Source: Phialocephala subalpina
Lineage: Eukaryota; Ascomycota; Leotiomycetes; Helotiales; Mollisiaceae
DNA: 64,000 nt
Reading direction: 5' to 3'
Assembly: GCA_900073065.1 (NCBI GenBank)
Contig: FJOG01000015.1
Coordinates: 1,461,860 to 1,525,859 of the forward strand
The position numbers and the translations under genes were made by a program. Below the pieces are notes generated by a model. It was not told where the DNA came from, did no database searches, and worked only from the letters and a program-made list of their open reading frames with translations. Each line of letters starts with the position of its first letter. Positions within the stretch are counted from its first letter, which is position 1. Positions 46,021 to 58,728 of the stretch are shown here, piece by piece.

Positions 46021-48404
46021 AGTATATTTCTATGATGCTAAGTACCATAGTTCAGTTTCTCCATACCAACGATACCTCTGTTCGCTATTGGCAACTGCTG
46101 CAACTCATTGAACCACAACGATCGGACGATAGCCAATAAGCAGAGGAGCACAAGAGCAGAGAAAATTCATCGCATCTGACTTGCCTGGACGTGGTTCTTG
46201 TGTCCTCGGCTTTCAAGTTGATGAACATCTCGCTAGTTTTGGCAGGTGGTGATCGCATCGAGGTTTAGGGGAAGTCCTGGCTAGGTTGGGAAATTTGAGA
46301 TTCTGGGCGAAGAAGTGGCTCTTTCACCGCCGACGACGGAAGAGGTCGATTCGATGGGAAGGGGTAGAAGAATGTCTTGAAACTCTACGGTCGAATCAAT
46401 GTACTTGGAACGAGAAACACCAGTTAAGACGCTGTTGAGCGTTTGGCCTTTCCCTTTTTATTCGACTGACGAAGTAAAGAGAACATTCGTCAGATACCCT
46501 CAAACATCTTGCCAGCATTAGATTCTATGAGTCGGCGCTTAACCTTGAAATCAATTTGGAGGTGCAAAGATTGGCTGCTTCACGCCTTAACTCTGAAGAA
46601 CCGTAGGCCCATGATAGTGTGTTGAGGGAAGGGTCATGAGAGAGGAAAGGTTTTGACGTGAAGTGAGCGTACAGAGCTTCGAAATTCCGTCTGGGATCAC
46701 CACCCACAAAGCATTCAAGCTCGGCGTCGTGATATTAAAAGCTCACTCTCGTCTTGAGGCAGACTTTGTTCTTGGTTGAGTAGTTTATACCATTTCCACA
46801 GCGGCGTGTTACCATTTGAGGTTCTTCTTGCGAGAGAAGCCCAACAGGCCGCTTTCGGTTGAAGTGGTGAACGTCGAAAGTCCGCAAACGTCGTTATCTA
46901 GTAGAGAGGAAATATAGAACACCAAGAACCAGAGGCAACAATAGAATCGGGAGCAACACTCAGAGGACAAATGCAAATCTTGAACACAACTCAAGACCAG
47001 AACGGTGGGGAGATGGACCGCATAGTTGAAGAGAAGACAGGGAAGAGAGTGGTTGAGTGTGATCAAAGAAAGGCTGCAACGATCGGAGAACTCCAAGAAG
47101 GCCCATCCCAAACGAGCTTTCAATGCCCCAAGTCGTCTCAACAATCGACAATGACGAAGGCCAGAGCGTAGGAATGCAGAGAAGCAGGTTGTTTGCGATG
47201 CCGAAGCAGTCAAACAACCACTTGTGCGGATTGCAGCGTTGAGCTTGAGGCCGCGTGATGCCAATGTGCGAAGAGGTGGAGGATTGGATTGGGTCCGCGG
47301 AGGCAACAGAGATTGGAATGACAACTCATTTGCAACAAGCAACGAAACAGAGCCAACTATCCACAAATATCATCCATGATCTCTGCCTCAGCCGTCTCAT
47401 AACGCTCCTAGTCTGCCCTCAAATCTTGCCATCCAGTTCAAAAGTGTAGCCAGATGCAATCGTGTTACAACCAGCATCAGGCTTCAGCGCATCACCATCC
47501 AAGGCGGACCGACCTCCTTCACCCAACCCGACAAGCAGGAGGTAGCAATGGAGGTATTTCTACCTGAATTGGGATCTATGATCAAGCGGTAGTTGAAATC
47601 AGAGCTCGGAAGCAATACGATGCATTCCGCGAAAGTTTGATTCTGGAATTGGCAGAGCCTTTGCTAAGGGATGTGCTGGGCATTCCTATTGTGAGATGGA
47701 ATCGACTTTTGATTGTAGATTAAGGAAAGGGGAAGCTGAAACTAAATACAAAATAAGGACCCACAAAAGGACCCACTCATCTGATACCTATCAACACCAG
47801 AAGGCTGATAAAGTCCCTACAAGATTCAGGCTGCATGCGACCGAGTAAAATCCGCCAAACATCAGCTTCGAGGTGGTAGCGAACAACGTCATATTCGACT
47901 CAAGCCTTCTCCGTGATCTGTGGCGCCAGGCAACCTACAGGCCGGCCGAACATCATGGATTGATACGGGCTTCTAACGAATGGGATCTCAACACTCGTTA
48001 CCCATGTGCCTCTTACCCAATGTCTGCTTGGACAGCGCATCTCACTTATAGATTTTGGGCGATAAAGGCCCTTCGGGAAGGACCATGTCTCAGACGCACG
48101 ACAAAGGCGCAAACTGGTGTTCATGAAAGCTGTAGGTGAACCATCGTGGCTGAGTCGATTTTCGAGACACGAATGTGTACATTGAACTTGTATTCGGCGT
48201 GAGAGAAAAGTTTCCAGGGCTGGGAATCTTTCGAAAAGTCGAGATAAAATGAAAGTTGGGTGGATGAAGAGAAAATATGATCCAAGGAAGTGCCAAGACC
48301 TGCAAGCCACACCGCGCTTGTGGCTGTGCGAAACACTTGGGTTGAAGCTTGGGGAACACCCATTTCCTTCCTGCATGGAATTCTTCACAAAAGGCCATCT
48401 TAAG
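46021..48404. other. Gene-poor region with decayed coding remnants
   Basis: Balanced composition returns. The minus-strand open stretch 46809-47366 is Leu/Ser/Cys-rich and has no recognisable domain. Around 47400-47650 on the plus strand one frame reads NLAIQFKSVARCNRVTTSIR, ITIQGGPTSFTQPDKQEVAM and VFLPELGSMIKR, with TAG and TGA stops, suggesting a decayed gene. Nothing is complete enough to name. Confidence 0.3.
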
Positions 48405-49914
48405 ATGGCAGCTCAAGGGATCGCTATCGGCACCTTGACTGTGCCAAATGCTCAGAGTGCGACTGCACCGCAGTCTGTTGCATCCGCCAGTGCTCCAAAT
48501 GCTTCTTCGGCTTTAAGCGGAGCTCCAGCCTCGTCAACCACCACACCGAGCAATCCCTCTGCCTCCCCAACTTCGAACCAGAAATCTAAATCTCGCGCGC
48601 AAGAACTCCTGAAGATAACATGGCAGTACAAGTGGCAGGGTCTTTTGGGCCTTGTTGTCTCTATAATTGCTCTTCGTTACGCCATTCGAGCTGATGCATT
48701 GGCGACATGGACGGGGAAGAAGGACTTTCGCGAGGGTTGCTTTGCAGATATGGTAGTGACGGGATATCAGTGTGCGAAATTGAATATTAGCTGATTGTCA
48801 TATCTTGCAGGACCGGAATATCACTTCTCCTGACTGCCTGGTAGCCATCTCGAACGTCCTTCCTCCGCCAGTTCGCAAGCGAGATGTAGAAGCACATAAG
48901 AGTAGTTGGCACACTACTATATTATGGGCAGTTTATCAAGTGGCCTCGATTTGCCTGTTTGGGGTCTTCCTTATCAAGAAACGTGTGTTTATCGAATGGC
49001 TTTTCGGGACTCTTATCGTGCGGGGTCTATCTCGACATCTGCACAGGAAGGTACCGCGAGGCTCGCGCCTTCTCGATCCTCCTGGCTGGAATACTCCTGA
49101 GCCAGTCACAAGACAGGCAGAGAGGAAATCTGCTATTCCGATAAATAATCCTGGACTGAGACAACGGAGAGGAAACATGAGACTAACTACACAAGAGCTG
49201 TTCAATGCAGTACGCGACAAGAATTATGGCCAAGTGAAGTATATTCTTAGCTGTGGTGCTGATCCTAATGCAGAATTTGGCGATTGCACACAAAATCTAC
49301 TGCTCGAGGCCGTACACACCAACAACTATCCAATAATTCAACTTCTGTTGGATCATGGAGCCAACCCTACGCTTGAGATCACACTCAAGCCAATTCTGCA
49401 CTTGGCTATGTCGGAATCTAATGTTTTCGGAGTCGAACACTTGATCAACGCTGGAGCAGATCTAAATGCCACAGGTGGGGAGCATGCAGAGACCTCCATT
49501 CACATAGCCTGTCGAAATGGATGGCCAAGCCTCGTGAGATTGCTCACTGGGCCAAAAATATAGTAATATCTACTTTTGTTCTCCGATCGGGTCCGCGACT
49601 GATAACCACAGCTCTTTCGTAGCAAAGTATCAGATGGGAGTAAAATCATAGTCTACAGGCGGCTAGCTCGAGCAATTGTGCGAGCCGTAATTGCGGTCGT
49701 AACAATCATCCTTCTGCTCGTTCCAATCATCATACTGAATGAAGTTCAGAGGGCAGCATGGAGACTCGTTACAATCTTCTTCGTGGCGACTATCTTCGTG
49801 GTCTCGATGACAGTGGTGAGCGAGGCGAGATTGGTTGAAATCTTTGCCGCTGGAGCGGCTTATGCTGCAGTGCTGGTAGTCTTCGTTTCTGGAAATGGTA
49901 TTCAGCAAAACTAA
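48405..49914 (+). CDS. Membrane-anchored ankyrin-repeat protein
   Basis: Three exons (48405-48752, 48811-49562, 49623-49914) give 463 residues. The first 60 residues are an Ala/Ser/Thr/Pro-rich, low-complexity region. Two membrane helices follow (WQGLLGLVVSIIALRYAI and ILWAVYQVASICLFGVFLI). The central part has about four ankyrin repeats (TTQELFNAVRDKNYGQVKYI, LLLEAVHTNNYPIIQLLLDH, HLINAGADLNAT, SIHIACRNGWPSLVRLL). The C-terminus holds three more hydrophobic helices (AVIAVVTIILLLVPIII, LVTIFFVATIFVVSMTV, FAAGAAYAAVLVVFVS). The second intron was placed to keep the frame: exon 2 ends ATATA and exon 3 begins at CAAAGTATCAG. Ankyrin repeats between helix sets would sit on one side of a membrane as a docking surface. 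Function is unknown. Confidence 0.72.
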
Positions 49915-50430
49915 GACTGTGAATCATACGGGCCAGATCTAACCTCCGACTACTGGAAGAACATGACTTCTACCCCAGAGATATTGAGGTCACTAGGCCA
50001 GGATATATTCGGCATAAATCATATGCAATGAACAGAGCCAATATTTGTCTAGCGATTTGCAAATTATTCATTCGCGACTGAGCAACAATTCGAGCTACCA
50101 GCATCCAAGAGAGAGAAGGAGGCGCCACTAATTTGGGTTCCTAGAATGTGGATTCGAGTTAAGGGATCTTTTCTGTATCTCCCAGCCAACCTCCTCCCCC
50201 AAAATCCACTGCAAACCCCTTCTCTATTCCCCCCTTCCAAAACTCACCAAACCTCATTCGAGCTTGTCACACATCCAAGAGGCCTCAGATATCGATTCCT
50301 GTACACTCTCCCACCGTGGGACCGCAGCAACAACCTCCCCCACGCACTTCAAACTCGTCGCGGGGAAACGTTCAGTGTTATCGCCCGCTGCGCTGGGGAT
50401 CGAGACGGATTGCCAGCTTTAAGTCAACAC
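49915..50430. other. Region 5' of the partial P450
   Basis: About 500 bp. The plus frame around 50215-50350 contains PPSKTHQTSFELV, which faintly recalls the N-terminal region of some P450s, but no helix landmarks follow, so I leave it unassigned. Confidence 0.3.
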
Positions 50431-51240
50431 CCATACTACCACCTAACAGCACCTACTCCAGCACACTCATGACGCAGTTGGTCGCAGCAATGGCAATTTA
50501 CCCCGAATGGGTTAAAAAGGCACAGGCAATGTTAGACGAAGTGTGTAGTGCCAACGCCGAACGTATGCCTACGCTCGATGACAGAAGCAAACTCCCCTAC
50601 ATCACCGCAGTAGTTAAAGAAGGTCTACGATGGCGTCCCTTCAATCAACTTGGCCAACCGCACATGCTAATCCAAGATGACGAGTACGAGGGATATAGAT
50701 TTCTAGCTGGAACACAGTTTACCTGGAATGCATATGCCATTGCCCTCAGCGAAGAGAATTACGAGAACCCAATGCAGTTTATGCCAGAACGGTTTATGAA
50801 CGGTGATCTGCAAAATGGTTTGAAAGGACACTGGGCATTTGGAGCTGGTAAGTTCACAACCAACATTACACAAAGCATTCATATTTAAACTTACACAGGT
50901 CGCCGAGTCTGCGTCGACTATAATGTTGGCATGAATAATGGGTGGATTTTTGCAGCGTGCATATTATACTACTTTGATATCAAGCAGGACCCGGTAAGAG
51001 ACAGGAATGATATTTTTATATCCCTCTCCTCTGGTTTTATTCATTTAACCTTACCCGCGCGAGAATCTATATATACGGACAAGTATGTCCAAAATACAGG
51101 ATTTCCCCATTGATACTATTAACACGCATTGGGACATCCTTGAAAGCCCTCCATTTAAGGTTATCATCACCCTTCGGAGTCAGGCACACGCCGACCTGAT
51201 AATGAGATGTTCTCCTGAAGCTCTTAACGCCGACTACTAA
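50431..51240 (+). pseudogene. Cytochrome P450, C-terminal half only
   Basis: Exons to 50847, 50899-50993 and 51100-51240 read as the last part of a microsomal P450: an I-helix remainder (STYSSTLMTQLVAAMAIYPE), the K-helix KEGLRWRP, the PERF motif, heme loop WAFGAGRRVCVDY, then FDIKQDP and a natural C-terminus PFKVIITLRSQAHADLI... ending NADY. The membrane anchor, substrate-binding helices and the first half of the I-helix are not found upstream. The usual Gly two after the heme Cys is Asp, a change consistent with G>A. Introns 50848-50898 and 50994-51099 have normal borders. This is a 5'-truncated copy at the edge of the degenerate right-end block, probably inactive. Confidence 0.75.
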
Positions 51241-52835
51241 TCGATTGAGCAATAGACTTGACTGGATTTTTATATTAACATCTGCAAATTCGACGGGTAA
51301 AGGACAAAGGAAAATACAACATGAGCAAACCTTTGATAATTATATTCAATCTGATATATATTATTAAAACAAATACCTTTCACTTAACTCGTTGTTTTCC
51401 TATTATATTATTACGAACCGAATCAATGATAATATACAATGAACTAATAGCATAATATGATTAGCAGGTATACTTTAGCTTGAGTTAGTCTAAACTAAGA
51501 TATACTTATATCGAGGATTTGAAATGAGGTTTCCAAAGTACTTAGCGTTAATAATATAGAATATAATTACTATAAGTAATTCTTTAAACTTCCAAGGTTT
51601 TGCGTTTATTAGAACTCCTTGAATATTAATCTAATAATCATTAATACTTTAATTATCACCAAGTATTTCTTGGTTCGAATTTAGTACCCGTCCCTATCGA
51701 TAAAGAGCGCGGTAAAGTTATTGTAGCTTGCTATTATATCAACTGTAATACGCCTAGGTACAAGGACTCTCTTCTTGATGTTGAAGGCTAAACGTGCTTT
51801 GTAAGTATCAGATGTCGGAGTTAGGGAAGAGCTTGAGCTAATAGTGTTTAGGGTAGAGTAGGAGGATATAGTTTATATTTCATCGAGCGGCTTCCTAAGC
51901 GAGGCGGCTTTGCGAATACTAAGATTTCTAAGATCGCGCCTCCTCGAAATCGCGATATCTATAATAGCGAACCGCTTGCGAATCGCTATATTTACATCGT
52001 AATATTAAGCGTATTTTAATAAATAACTTTTTATTAAATTCTATTTATTCTTCGTAGATTTACCGAATCGAGTAATTATTTTTATATCGTAATTACATCC
52101 GCGTTACTTACGTGCTTATACCTTTTCTCTCGAAAAACTCCGAGAATAAATTATTTAACCCTTAAAGATTTCTTTATTATTATAACTTTATAATTTAATT
52201 TAATTCTTAGTAATAAATATATTTTTTTTAATAAATATTTGAAAATTATATTAAAAAAACGTGATTATTTAACTTAATATAGTAATTATCTTACTTTATA
52301 TAATTAGACGGATTTTTTATACAAGTTTACCGGAATAACGTAAATTTGCCATTAATACTAAAACGAATTATTATTAAATTATTATTTATATTTTTTTTAT
52401 GAAAGAGAAATATCGGGTGAAGGTTAAGATGGGATTTGGGGATTTAAAGTATGTTTTCTATCTAAAATTACTTAGAAGTAATGCTATACTTATCCATATT
52501 GTAGTATAGGTATTGTGGTAGGAGATATAGTTGATTAAAGGTGGGTATCGTAGTATAGCGCTTCCCGATTTGGCGAAAATCCGGGGGTTTTGCCAAGATT
52601 TACCGCTTATCGAATCGAGGTTTTTTTTTCGTCGGTATTAATTATTTTTAGTATAATTAATTATCGAGATGAAAGAAAATGGTTGCAAATATAAGTAGAT
52701 TTATAGTAAATATATAATAATACTTGATTTCTTTCTCTTAATACAACTATTAATCAAATTATATTCGGGTTTTATTAGTATAGAAATCGGTAAGTTGGCG
52801 CTAGTCTAATTAAGGTTTTTTTTTATCCCTTTTAA
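51241..52835. repeat. AT-rich degenerate repeat, minus-strand ORF remnant
   Basis: Heavily AT-rich. On the minus strand about 51560-51850 one frame reads SSSSLTPTSDTYKARLAFNI, KKRVLVPRRITVDIIASYNN and FTALFIDRDGY with a TAA; the family is unknown. The rest has no readable frame. The plus-strand degenerate ORF that follows starts near 52836. Confidence 0.45.
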
Positions 52836-55800
52836 ATGAGGATTTAAAAGCCATTTGACACCGTTTTTCGCTTTATTATATCTTTAAATCAAGCTCTAAG
52901 GAAAGCCGGTAATAGACCGAGAAAATATTTTACTAAAGAAGTTGCAGCGCAAGCCAAAAGAGAAAGCAATTAATGCTCGCGTTAGCGTTTACACTAATAT
53001 GTCGGTCCAATAGACTTTATTGTATACGAGCCTCCCCTCTATTTAAACGTCCCAATAGAAACTCCTCCCGAAATCGGACTCCGGACGAGTATCGATATTC
53101 CAATTCTTTCGCGCGACGATACTCGATATAACGATGTTTTTCAATGCTTGCGACCAATTTCCCTACCGCTAATACAATTGCCTATAGCTGTTGACGATCT
53201 TGAATTGGCCGAGTAGATCTAGTAGATTCGAGCAGACGAATAAAAATCTATTCTCGAACGGAACGAATACGATGCAAAGATTGCTAATATTTTGCTAAGA
53301 ATGCGATTAGACAATACAATTAGTAATATGGCGACGTCGGAATTGCAGGAGATAAAGGAAGTAAAAGCGGCTGCTACAAAGGAGACGGTTAATGAAGAAG
53401 ATTCACAGCGTTTTTATTTGATATAGTTTGCTTTTGCAAAAGAGCTAATTATATGGGATAATAATAGCGTTGCTACATCATATACTTTTAATAGGTTAGC
53501 GACTATTCTAAGAGCTCGAGAGCCAGTGTAAGCACCGTAGACACCGACTCGGCGCAGTTTACTTTTACAAACATTAAATCAGAGCAAAAACAGCCAACGA
53601 AGCGCGTCATTCCCCTCCCAAAAGAATAACCTCTTGTCTTAGATAAAACCTTTATCGAACAAGTCACTTGTAAATAGTACTACTTCCACCCCCGCTACAC
53701 AAAACCCTCTCGATTATACTTCGTCTTCACTTTTCCATCGAATTGAAAGTTTTGTATCCTCTTCGCCTACCCTATCCATCGCTCACACAACACCAACTGC
53801 CGCCACCCCGATACTTACCCCGGTAGCAACAGCTTCCCCAGATGCAACATCCCTAAATGTAGCAACTCCCGCAAATACAAAGGCTCCCCCAGCGCTAACT
53901 AAGCGGACTACCGTTAAACTAACTAAACAACTGCGGAATTTCCAGGGCTATACTCACGAGCAACATCGCGAGGTAGACTAATTGCATCAAGAGCACTATT
54001 AACGTCCTAATGTGCATTCTAAGTACTCTTCTCTCCACGAGATCACTGTAGTTCTTCGTAGAAATTATAGAGGAACCCCTCTTTTAGACGTCTTTAGCAG
54101 TAGTAAATTAATGAAGCCTATGGACTTCGATAAATTAGATTGCCAAGCAGCGTTTAAAGGCATTAACTCATTAACTGCTCCTGAAGACATCGGAACCCGT
54201 GATAAAAACCTGCCCAAAAATCTCTGCTTATCGCAATATTATACTATTAATCGAAAGAATCGTCCTATTAAAGTATCGTTTAATATCGATAGTACTTATT
54301 GCTTTTCGACTAATTTGGCCATTGCACGTCAAAGCATTAATTAGTTTCTTAAAGTGCATCTTTTTCTCAATTTTAATGCAAATATTCACTTCGATTTAAG
54401 AGTTCCTTTATATAATAAGCGCGAAGTATTAACTCAAAAATATGCCTCTCTTTATAAGATCCCTCATTATTACTTTGGCTCTGTAATTAGTATAAAGAGT
54501 CTACTTATACTCGTCTTCTTCCCAGTACTCCATACCGAAAGCGATTATAAACATTCCACATATCTCAGTAAACAAGACTAAAAGCTATAATATAATGCGA
54601 TCTTAGCTCTTACTATCCATAAAACTATCCGATCCTTTAATATTCTACAATATTACTTTACTACTGCCCGCATCGCTAATACAGATTCGATTGCGTTATC
54701 TGCAGAGAGCCTCGCTCGGAAGGATTCTTCAAAAGAACAACTTTTGAAGCACGCATTACAATTGCAGTACCTCGACTCTCTTTAGAGCCGAATCCTCGAA
54801 ACTATCGCCGAGAACCCTAGCTATTATCGATTCTAAGGTACTAGCCTCTTTATACATGCAAAAAACACCAAACTAGAATTTATAGATATGACCGGTAGTT
54901 TGATTATAACCTACGAGAACTGGGAATATTCCTAGTCTTAAGCGACGGACCCACAATTCTACAATAAAGATCGTATGTTTATTGATTTTGCAAAGCAAAT
55001 TACTTCGGAAGACAATGTTCTACCGTACGACTAAATCCCAGAAGGCTATAAGGCAGAAGTGTTCTTATGGAAAAAATGTTGCTTAGATGCGTATATAGAG
55101 ACGCGGACTATTCTTAACCCCGACGGAAGTCCAACTAAAGGGAATCTTAAATGCACGATATACTCTTAGGCAATAATACGAGATACGATAAATCAAACCT
55201 TCTTCGCGGCGCCGCAAAGGAAAGAGGGTTAAAACGGGTTAATATACTCTCAATTCTACGCTTTGATTAAAACTCTATTTGATACATCGAAAGTATACGT
55301 TTTCGATAATGAATCCTTTGAGAATTTGGCTTTAGACTTTGGATATATTCGGTCACTTTAATAAGAGAGTAGAAGTATCACTTTTTCGAAAGGTATTTGC
55401 GAGTTTAATTACCTCTACAGTAAAAAGCGCGCTTATACTAATTTAGTTGATAACTAATGGAAGTCGTACGGTATCCGAGAAGAACACCGCATTTCCTTGA
55501 TAATAATAGAGGAGATTACTTAATAGTGGCGTCAATGGGATTTGTATGACGATGAGATTAATATAGCCCCGTTTCTATTCCTTTACTACATCGTCTTTAC
55601 TAAAGAGCTTCTCGGTTTTCTTTATACTCAAATCAACAAGTACTGTTTTCTTTTTGAGCATATGCTTGCGTATACAGCCATGACTTATTCGCTTCTAAAA
55701 ACAATTATTATAGTGACCGCGTTACGAGTACTACGATTTTGCTATAGTAGTAACCTCCTCCAGCGAGAATCGCTATTATACAAGGACCGCTGGGAGAATA

Positions 55801-57176
55801 TACGGAATCAGAAGCCGGTTGTAAAAGAGGGTCTAAGTATACGGGATACGATGACACGCTGCGGACTTGGTTAGTTTTTACTTAAGATTAATTGGGCAAT
55901 ATGGCGATTTGCACCTCCGCACGGAGAGAATATTTTAGTCGGAAATATACTCATGCATAAAGAGTACAAACGAAGGTGGCGCGCAGTCAAAGATCTCCGG
56001 GACGTCTACGTTCGTTTTAATTAGGCCGAGTCTTAGTATGATCGATACAATGTACAGTATAGCGCTCCTTTATTGAGTAAGTAGTTAGAATATTTTCACG
56101 CTTTGAACCTCGAGTAATTCGATACGGATATTTGGAAAGCTATATTCAAATCTTATAAGTGCTCTTTTGAGTTAGCACTCGACGCAATTAAATAAAAGGG
56201 AGACATCCTATTTTATTATAACTATATAAAGCGGATATTTTCTATCGACGGGGTTATCGATTTACCTCATTTTGTAACGGGAAATAAAATGCGGTTTAAA
56301 AGGGTAGTTAATCTGCTCGACTTTTTGTTTCTCTGGGAAGATAGCAAGGAACGCCGTAGTTAGGGCAATAAGCCGTATCGAGCCATCCTCTAGAAGAGTT
56401 TTGAGTTGATTGAGCGACGTTTAGAATATCGGAGAGCAGACAAATAATTGGATGAGTTCTTCTATTTAATCCGATTAACGCATTAAATCTTTCTTTATCC
56501 ATCGGATTCCACCTTTATTATATCAACGAAAACCAACCGCAATTAAAGTTTAAAAAGACGGATGATGTAGTTCTCGGTTATATATGCCGATCCTAAGAGA
56601 GTAGAGCTTCTTTTTCGTTCTTATCTTATTACTCTCTATAGTATTCTATGGAATACACGGCAATAGACATTTAGCGACGGTCGGCATTAGAATGCATAGG
56701 ATATCTTTTAACTCATTACTGCATGTAGTGCTCAAGGTCTCAAAGTGCATAGGCAAAAAGAGACCGAAGAGTTCTAAGTAGTTAAAAAGAGGAGTATTGA
56801 GTTGAAAGGATTTGTCCCCGTGTGGGAGCAGACGTAACTACCAAGGCTAAAGATGTTGGAGCAAACTAAGAACAAGAGCTTAAATGAACTAGAGGATTTA
56901 ATAGATGGGTTTAATCGAGAGTACGCTAATAGTGATATTTAAGATGACAGTTCAAATATCGGTAGTAATGAGCTCGAAGTAAAGGCTGGAGTTGACGAAC
57001 GTGGTACTGATGGCTATCGTCAGTCTCGATCTGCTGGAATTGGTAAGAGTATTATAGCTGCTTTTGCCCGGAAGTCGAATAATAGAAGAAGTCGAGGCAA
57101 TGAATTAAATGAAAGCGTCACGATTATCACAATTAATAGTGGCAGCGTTTTTGTATTGTCAAGCAGCGAAAAGTAG
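52836..57176 (+). pseudogene. Large RIP-degenerate ORF of unknown family (about 1,447 codons)
   Basis: A single plus-strand frame reads through 4.3 kb with dozens of TAG/TAA codons but no indel that I could find. Example landmarks: ISLNQALRKAGNRPRKYFTK (near 52880), a Thr/Pro-rich linker (TTPTAATPILTPVATASPDA near 53790), FLFLYYIVFTKELLGFLYTQ (55570), LAYTAMTYSLLKTIIIVTAL (55670), LLQRESLLYKDRWENIRNQK (55760), MHKEYKRRWRAVKDLRDVYV (55950), and a C-terminus ending SVFVLSSSEK before TAG at 57174. Stops fall where Trp or Gln fit the context (for example two TAG and a further TAG around GAG-TAG-ATC at 53211-53225). The start ATG at 52836 is a guess. I do not recognise a transposase, helicase or polymerase motif. 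Repeat-borne nature is inferred from the RIP pattern and neighbours. Confidence 0.65.
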
Positions 57177-58728
57177 GCGTTAAAGTCCAATTATCACAAG
57201 ACTAGAGTTAGTTTTATAGGATGTACGGTACTTTGTGCTTAAAGTTAATGTAATATTAAGATATCTTCTGTAATGTAAATAAGAACTCAATCGATAAGAT
57301 TTTAGAAAGGGTAGTTTGGTTTTCTATTGGCCTCCTCTTAAAGAGATCAATATAAGCTGTATAATTAGAGTGCCAACTAAGAGAGCAGCCACGGTGTCAA
57401 CTAGGGTGAGCGAGAGTAATACTACTGCTTTGAATGCTATTTTTTCGTTTGTGGCAAGTCTCTTCTAAGCGGACAATAACGAGTACTAACTGCCATTTGA
57501 TTTCTTTGGTAGTATTGATTTTTCAAGGGCATAACTCTTAAGTTAAAGGGGGTAGTGTGATTAGTCTATTATTAGCAATGCTTTTGTGGCTTGGATAAAA
57601 CAAAGCTTTGTACCGAGATCGCATTAAAGGGTGCATAGCGGGTTTCTTAGGGGTAGCAAGAGTATGTACGAGCATATAGACCGCACTCTTCCCCTCTTAA
57701 AAATTCTGGAATTTTAATTGCCTTCCCTCGTGTTTTTAGTCTCGCTTAGCATTTTACGTCCGCCTTACTTCTCGCCCCCTACTTTAGCGTATCGCCCTCT
57801 CCGCTCTTATTATTATACAATAACGCCAAGAAGAGAATTTGGCCAATTAAATAAAACGTATACTTGCCTTTGACGTATCACTTAACTCTAATTAAGGATT
57901 TTGTGGCGCTAAGGCTAAGTAAATTTTTTTTAACTCAAAGGCTAATTTATACAAGCCAATGAATCGCTTCCCTTTCTAAAGCAAAGAAAATATTATAGGA
58001 GAATAGACCTAGCCAGTTGCTTTCGTGCCAAACTTTGACGTCGGCGCCTTCCTTGACCTTCGTAGAAGCGTAGTAGCCCAACAAGTACTTATTAATCTAT
58101 CTCCTATTGTCCAGTAACTACTCTCTCCTTGGAGCGAAGACAATGTCTTAGGAGGACAACCCTGGCCAGCTCCTTTCTTATCGGACTTCGACATTAGAGC
58201 CTTCCCTAACTCCAGTGGAAGCGTAGGAGTCTAATAAGCACCTCTTGGTCTGCCTCTTGCTCCCCAACAGCCACCCCCTCTACCGCGCTTCTATTGCGCC
58301 CAACTTGGCTGCACTAAGAGCTTCAAACGCGACTACGAACGCACCCGCCATTAGAACTCCGTTCACAGGGCTAAACAAAGACTTTACTTCTACCCTATTA
58401 CTAGGTGCCCTAAGGGCCATAGAGTTGGATTTCGTCGTAGTAATAAGTTGATAGAGCACTTGTGGAAGAAGCATATAGACCGGGGGTATACTAAGCGTGT
58501 GCTATGATTGATGCGAAGTGCAAGAGGAGCGGCTGATATAGTACATTTGCTTGGGAAGGAGAAGGCACGTTTGTTTTCATCGGTTTAATTATTAGGGGAC
58601 GGGTAAATAGTGTAGTTAAAATGCAGTAGTCAATTATATTGCTTTTTAGCCAATTATTAAATTATTATGTGATTATTTCAAAGGTTGCGGCCGTATATTA
58701 AAAACGTAAAGGATTATATATTATTATA
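57177..58728. repeat. Degenerate region with a 150-bp tandem duplication
   Basis: AT-rich and without a readable gene. The stretches 58008-58107 and 58162-58260 are diverged direct copies about 154 bp apart (GCCAGNTNCTTTC..., GANNTCGNC...GCCTTCC, GAAGCGTAG). The phrase GCATATAGACCG occurs at 57671-57682 and 58470-58481. These suggest tandemly repeated, RIP-hit sequence. Confidence 0.45.
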
